Assembly (NCBI RefSeq): GCF_040796495.1
Contig: NZ_JBFNQN010000004.1
Location: forward strand, 186,001-250,000
Length of the DNA stretch: 64,000 nt
DNA from: Kineococcus endophyticus
Lineage (GTDB): Bacteria > Actinomycetota > Actinomycetes > Actinomycetales > Kineococcaceae
Direction of reading: 5' to 3'
Of this stretch, positions 61,497-64,000 are shown one piece after another. Within the stretch, counting starts at the first letter, position 1. The number at the start of each line of letters is the position of its first letter. Below the pieces are notes generated by a model. That model saw only the letters and a program-made list of their open reading frames with translations, had not been told where the DNA came from and searched no databases. Made by a program: the position numbers and the translations under genes.

Positions 61497-61961
61497 ATGA
61501 CCAGCTCCACTGCCTCCGCGGCCGACCAGCCGGTGTCCCGGCCCACCGGGTTGCACCACGTCCGCCTGTCGGTCAGCGACATCGAACGGTCCCGGACTTT
61601 CTACAGCCACCTGCTGGGCGCTGATCCGGCCATCGACAACACGTCCGAACTGACTGACCCCACCGCCGTCGACGACCCGCAGCGCCTCTACGGCGGTGTC
61701 GTGTTCGAGGTCGGGGACCAGATCCTCGGCTTGCGCCCGGTTCCCGGTGCTGCCGGTGAGACCTTCACACCCAGCCGCGTTGGTCTGGACCACGTGAGCT
61801 TGGCGGTTTCCTCGCGCGCCGACCTGGAAGCGGCGGCCGCGCGCATGTCCGCGGCAGGGGTGGAACACGGGGAGATCATCGAGCTGTCCGAGCAGAACAT
61901 GCAGATCCTGTCGATCCAGGACCCGGACGACATCAACCTGGAACTGACCGCCCCGCTCTGA
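61497..61961 (+). CDS. VOC-family (glyoxalase fold) protein
   Basis: 154 residues with two beta-alpha-beta-beta-beta modules: LHHVRLSVSDIERSRTFYSH near 19 and LDHVSLAVSSRADLEAAAAR near 97, ending QDPDDINLELTAPL. Metal ligands expected at the His of HHVRL and the Glu of NLELT are present, as is HVSLAV. ATG 61497 chosen (ATG 61485 possible). Function in this large family is not determinable. Confidence 0.85.
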   Translation: MTSSTASAADQPVSRPTGLHHVRLSVSDIERSRTFYSHLLGADPAIDNTSELTDPTAVDDPQRLYGGVVFEVGDQILGLRPVPGAAGETFTPSRVGLDHVSLAVSSRADLEAAAARMSAAGVEHGEIIELSEQNMQILSIQDPDDINLELTAPL

Positions 61962-62013
61962 CCGCCGGGTGTGGGGTGGCTCAGGCCGCGGAGCCGTCGC
62001 GACCAGCTCCACG

Positions 62014-62058
62014 CAGCCGTGCGGTGGCCCTGGAAACTTCAGGACCACCGCACGGCTG
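62014..62058 (+). terminator. Terminator after the VOC gene
   Basis: A perfect 14-bp stem CAGCCGTGCGGTGG/CCACCGCACGGCTG, extended past one mismatch by CCTG/CAGG with loop GAAACTT. It lies 52 bases after the VOC stop. Confidence 0.8.
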
Positions 62059-62076
62059 TGTCACTGCGTCGAACGT

Positions 62077-62102
62077 CCCGCGAGGGCTAGTGCCCTCGCG
62101 GG
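62077..62102 (-). terminator. Terminator of the minus-strand cell-wall-binding gene
   Basis: A perfect 11-bp stem CCCGCGAGGGC/GCCCTCGCGGG with a TAGT loop, 19 bases downstream of the stop at 62122. Back to back with the preceding hairpin, each probably serving its own convergent gene. Confidence 0.78.
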
Positions 62103-62121
62103 GAGTCGCTCCCTCGTGCCG

Positions 62122-63156
62122 TCACTGCACGGCGGCGGTGGCGGCGTCGGCCGCGGCCTGCGGGACGGACGGGGTTCCACCGAAGATCCAGCCGGTGCCG
62201 CGGCCGGTGTAGCTGGCCTTGTGCGCGGACAGGTAGGCGGTGGTGGTGGCGCCCAGGGAGCCGTTGAAGTCGATGAACAGCAGCGGCACCCCCTGCGACC
62301 CGGCGACGGGTGCGGCCGACAGGGCGTCGGCCGCCGTGTTGTCGGCGCCGCCGACCAGGGCGACGGACTGGGTGTCGAAGTTCTGGCTGCTGGTGGCGTA
62401 GTCGGCGATCTTGGTGGCGGTGTCCTGACGGCTGGTGCCGCCCAGCCGCGACGTACCCTTGGCCTGCGCGTAGACGGCGTCCGAGACCGAGCTGGTGCTG
62501 CCCAGGACGACCCGGTCGGTGGTGCCGAGCTTGGTGAGCGCGTCGGACGTCGCGGTGGGCAGGGACCCGGCCTCGGTGAGCAGGATCGGGTAGTTCTTCG
62601 CCCAGGCGACGGGTCCGGCGGCCAGGGCGTCAGCGGTGGAGGTGCCCGAGGCGATGAAGACCTGCTCGGGCGCGTCCCCGGAGTCGTCGGCCTCGGCGAC
62701 CAGGGCGGCGGTCTGGTAGCGGTCGGCGCCGGCGATGCGGGTGACGTCCTTGCCGGCGGCCTTCCAGGCGGCCTCCTGCGCGGACGAGACGCGGTTGGTG
62801 CCGCCGATGATCCACACGTTCTTCGCGCCCAGGCGGGCGATCTCTGCGGCGGTGACCGCCGGGACGGCGTTGGTGTCGGTGTAGAGGATGGGCGCCGACT
62901 TCAGGCCGGCCAGGTAGGAGGCGGTGAGGCCGTCGACGGTGGCGTACCCGTTGACGATGACGACGTCGGTGGCCGACCCGTCGACGGGTTCGAGCAGCTT
63001 GGACGCGGCGACGGCGGTGGCGAACCGGTCCGAGCCGGAGATGCGGTCGTCGAACTTGAAACCGGTCGCGGCCTGGGCGGGGGCTGCCACGGCGGCAGCG
63101 CCGCCGAGGCCGACGAGCAGGGCCAGCCCGGCGGTGGCGAAGGTGTGCTTCTTCAC
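62122..63156 (-). CDS. Secreted cell-wall-binding repeat 2 protein
   Basis: 344 residues: signal peptide to about 29 (AAPAQAATGF), then three cell-wall-binding repeat 2 units starting RISGSDRFATAVAAS, RIAGADRYQTAALVA and RLGGTSRQDTATKIA. The third repeat is divergent (TSRQDT instead of xDRYxT). GTG 63156 is chosen because GGAG lies 10 bases upstream; TTG 63171 is also in frame. It lies 62 bases after the ferritin-like gene on the same strand, so they are probably co-transcribed, with a hairpin after it. Confidence 0.88.
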   Translation of the reverse strand: MKKHTFATAGLALLVGLGGAAAVAAPAQAATGFKFDDRISGSDRFATAVAASKLLEPVDGSATDVVIVNGYATVDGLTASYLAGLKSAPILYTDTNAVPAVTAAEIARLGAKNVWIIGGTNRVSSAQEAAWKAAGKDVTRIAGADRYQTAALVAEADDSGDAPEQVFIASGTSTADALAAGPVAWAKNYPILLTEAGSLPTATSDALTKLGTTDRVVLGSTSSVSDAVYAQAKGTSRLGGTSRQDTATKIADYATSSQNFDTQSVALVGGADNTAADALSAAPVAGSQGVPLLFIDFNGSLGATTTAYLSAHKASYTGRGTGWIFGGTPSVPQAAADAATAAVQ

Positions 63157-63218
63157 GGTCGTGTGCTCCAAGGTGTGCGGAAGGTCGAGAGTGGGTGGAT
63201 CAGCGACACGGGTGCCGG

Positions 63219-64000
63219 TCAGCTGGTGGCGATCTCGCCGTTGAGGCCGTTGGGGTAGAACCCGCCCTTGGTGACCCCGGTGCCCGGCGTCAGGTACACG
63301 ATGTTCAGGACCTCCTGCGGGGTGCGGCTGAACGCGATGCTGTTGGCGTCGGTCGGGACGAGGTTGGCGCGGCCGCCGGAACCGACGGTGATGCCCTGGT
63401 CCTTGTCGGCGCCTGCGCCGTCGAGGGAGTCGCGGGCGTCGGAGATGAGGTTGGTGGGGGCGTCCAGGCCGTTCTCGTACAGCAGGGTGCGCACGATGCC
63501 GGAGTGGTAGGCCTCGACGGCGAGGATGCCGGCGGCGGCTTCGAGGTAGGCGGGGGTGGAGATGAGCGGGGCGGCGCCCTTGTAGGCGGTGACCCCGACG
63601 TCTTCGAAGAGGAAGGCGCCGAGGAGGAAGAACGCCTCGGAGGAGAAGGGGTCGAACGTTTCGCCCTGCTTGATGACGCCGGCGGCGACGGCGGCTCCGG
63701 TGAAGGACTCCTGCAGGTTGATGGCCGGGCGGGAGACGGCGGCCGAGCCGAGGGCGGTGCGCAGGAACTTCACGTGGGCGATCTCGTCGTTGGCGATCTC
63801 CTCGGCGTAGTAGCGCATCGCCTTGGACTTGAAGGGGACGCGGTGCCCGCCGGTGACCCCGCCCTGGGTGCCGGTGCCCGTGGCGAGGGCGTCGGCGAGG
63901 CCGTGGCCGTAGGCGGCGTAGCAGTAGAACTCGGCTTCGAGGTACTCGAGGTTCAAGGCGAAGTTGAGGACGCTGCCCTCGCTGGGGGTCGCCGCCGAGG
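63219..64000 (-). CDS. Ferritin-like-domain protein (PF13668-type), 5' end outside the window
   Basis: At least 260 residues; the frame is open to the window edge, so start and any signal peptide are missing. The helical bundle has [16 protein letters not shown] near the first metal site, [15 protein letters not shown] for the second and [18 protein letters not shown] for the third: repeated Glu and ExxH patterns of a four-helix diiron fold. This group includes the plant desiccation-related protein PCC13-62. The extracytoplasmic location and stress role are inferred from relatives. Followed by a cell-wall-binding protein gene. Confidence 0.87.
   Translation of the reverse strand, partial: SAATPSEGSVLNFALNLEYLEAEFYCYAAYGHGLADALATGTGTQGGVTGGHRVPFKSKAMRYYAEEIANDEIAHVKFLRTALGSAAVSRPAINLQESFTGAAVAAGVIKQGETFDPFSSEAFFLLGAFLFEDVGVTAYKGAAPLISTPAYLEAAAGILAVEAYHSGIVRTLLYENGLDAPTNLISDARDSLDGAGADKDQGITVGSGGRANLVPTDANSIAFSRTPQEVLNIVYLTPGTGVTKGGFYPNGLNGEIATS

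Overview
The window is very GC-rich, with G or C at nearly all third codon positions and many GTG starts. Gene content (a conservon, flagellar-type chemotaxis genes, polyprenol-phosphate mannosyltransferase, cell-wall-binding repeat 2 proteins, DtxR/IdeR-type iron boxes) points to a motile high-GC actinobacterium. A Kineosporiaceae member such as Kineococcus is the best guess; this is inference from gene content, not a database match. Because of the GC bias, long reading frames exist opposite most genes; I treat these as shadows.

Layout. 1-4.3 kb: a conservon (sensor kinase cvnA, 5'-truncated by the window edge; roadblock protein cvnB; DUF742 cvnC; small GTPase cvnD) closed by a strong terminator. 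4.3-6.1 kb: an AlbA_2/GHKL gene on the minus strand, cut by an in-frame TAA at codon 8. 6.3-9.2 kb: cheA-cheW. 9.2-12.6 kb: hypothetical membrane and soluble proteins and a YcnI-like protein. 12.6-15.9 kb: a palindromic repeat pair, an iron box and an iron-siderophore ABC importer. 15.8-18.5 kb: a minus-strand operon of two alpha/beta hydrolases and an MdtH-like MFS protein. 18.7-22.6 kb: cheB-cheR-cheY-cheX and a response regulator fused to a second CheX-like domain. 22.7-36.1 kb: an EAL phosphodiesterase, VOC protein, mannosyltransferase, DNA adenine methylase with a small HTH partner, tRNA-Ser, AraC regulator, diguanylate cyclase, hydrolase, nucleotidyltransferase, lipid kinase, 2-hydroxyacid dehydrogenase, chemoreceptor and F420/NADP-reductase-like protein. 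36.2-40.4 kb: an alcohol dehydrogenase, an RsbW-like ATPase and a LOV-GAF-PP2C phosphatase that looks like a blue-light-controlled partner switch.

40.4-51.7 kb is dominated by cyclic-di-GMP enzymes (four GGDEF proteins, three also with EAL). Between them lie a cold-shock protein, a DUF559-type nuclease-like gene bracketed by two matching palindromic hairpins, and an AAC(2')-type acetyltransferase. 52-64 kb is a surface region: a large S-layer-like protein with cell-wall-binding repeats, a possible decayed remnant of a similar gene, a GT2/membrane protein pair, two more cell-wall-binding repeat proteins, a second iron-regulated siderophore-binding lipoprotein, a haloperoxidase-like hydrolase, a VOC protein, and a ferritin-like protein cut by the window end.

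Functionally, two chemotaxis clusters plus one chemoreceptor form a nearly complete taxis pathway (phosphatase supplied by CheX-type proteins; no cheZ seen). Six proteins make, break or bind c-di-GMP. The most unusual items are the nuclease gene between paired hairpins, the LOV phosphatase beside its likely kinase partner, the receiver-CheX fusion, and the nonsense-interrupted AlbA_2 gene.
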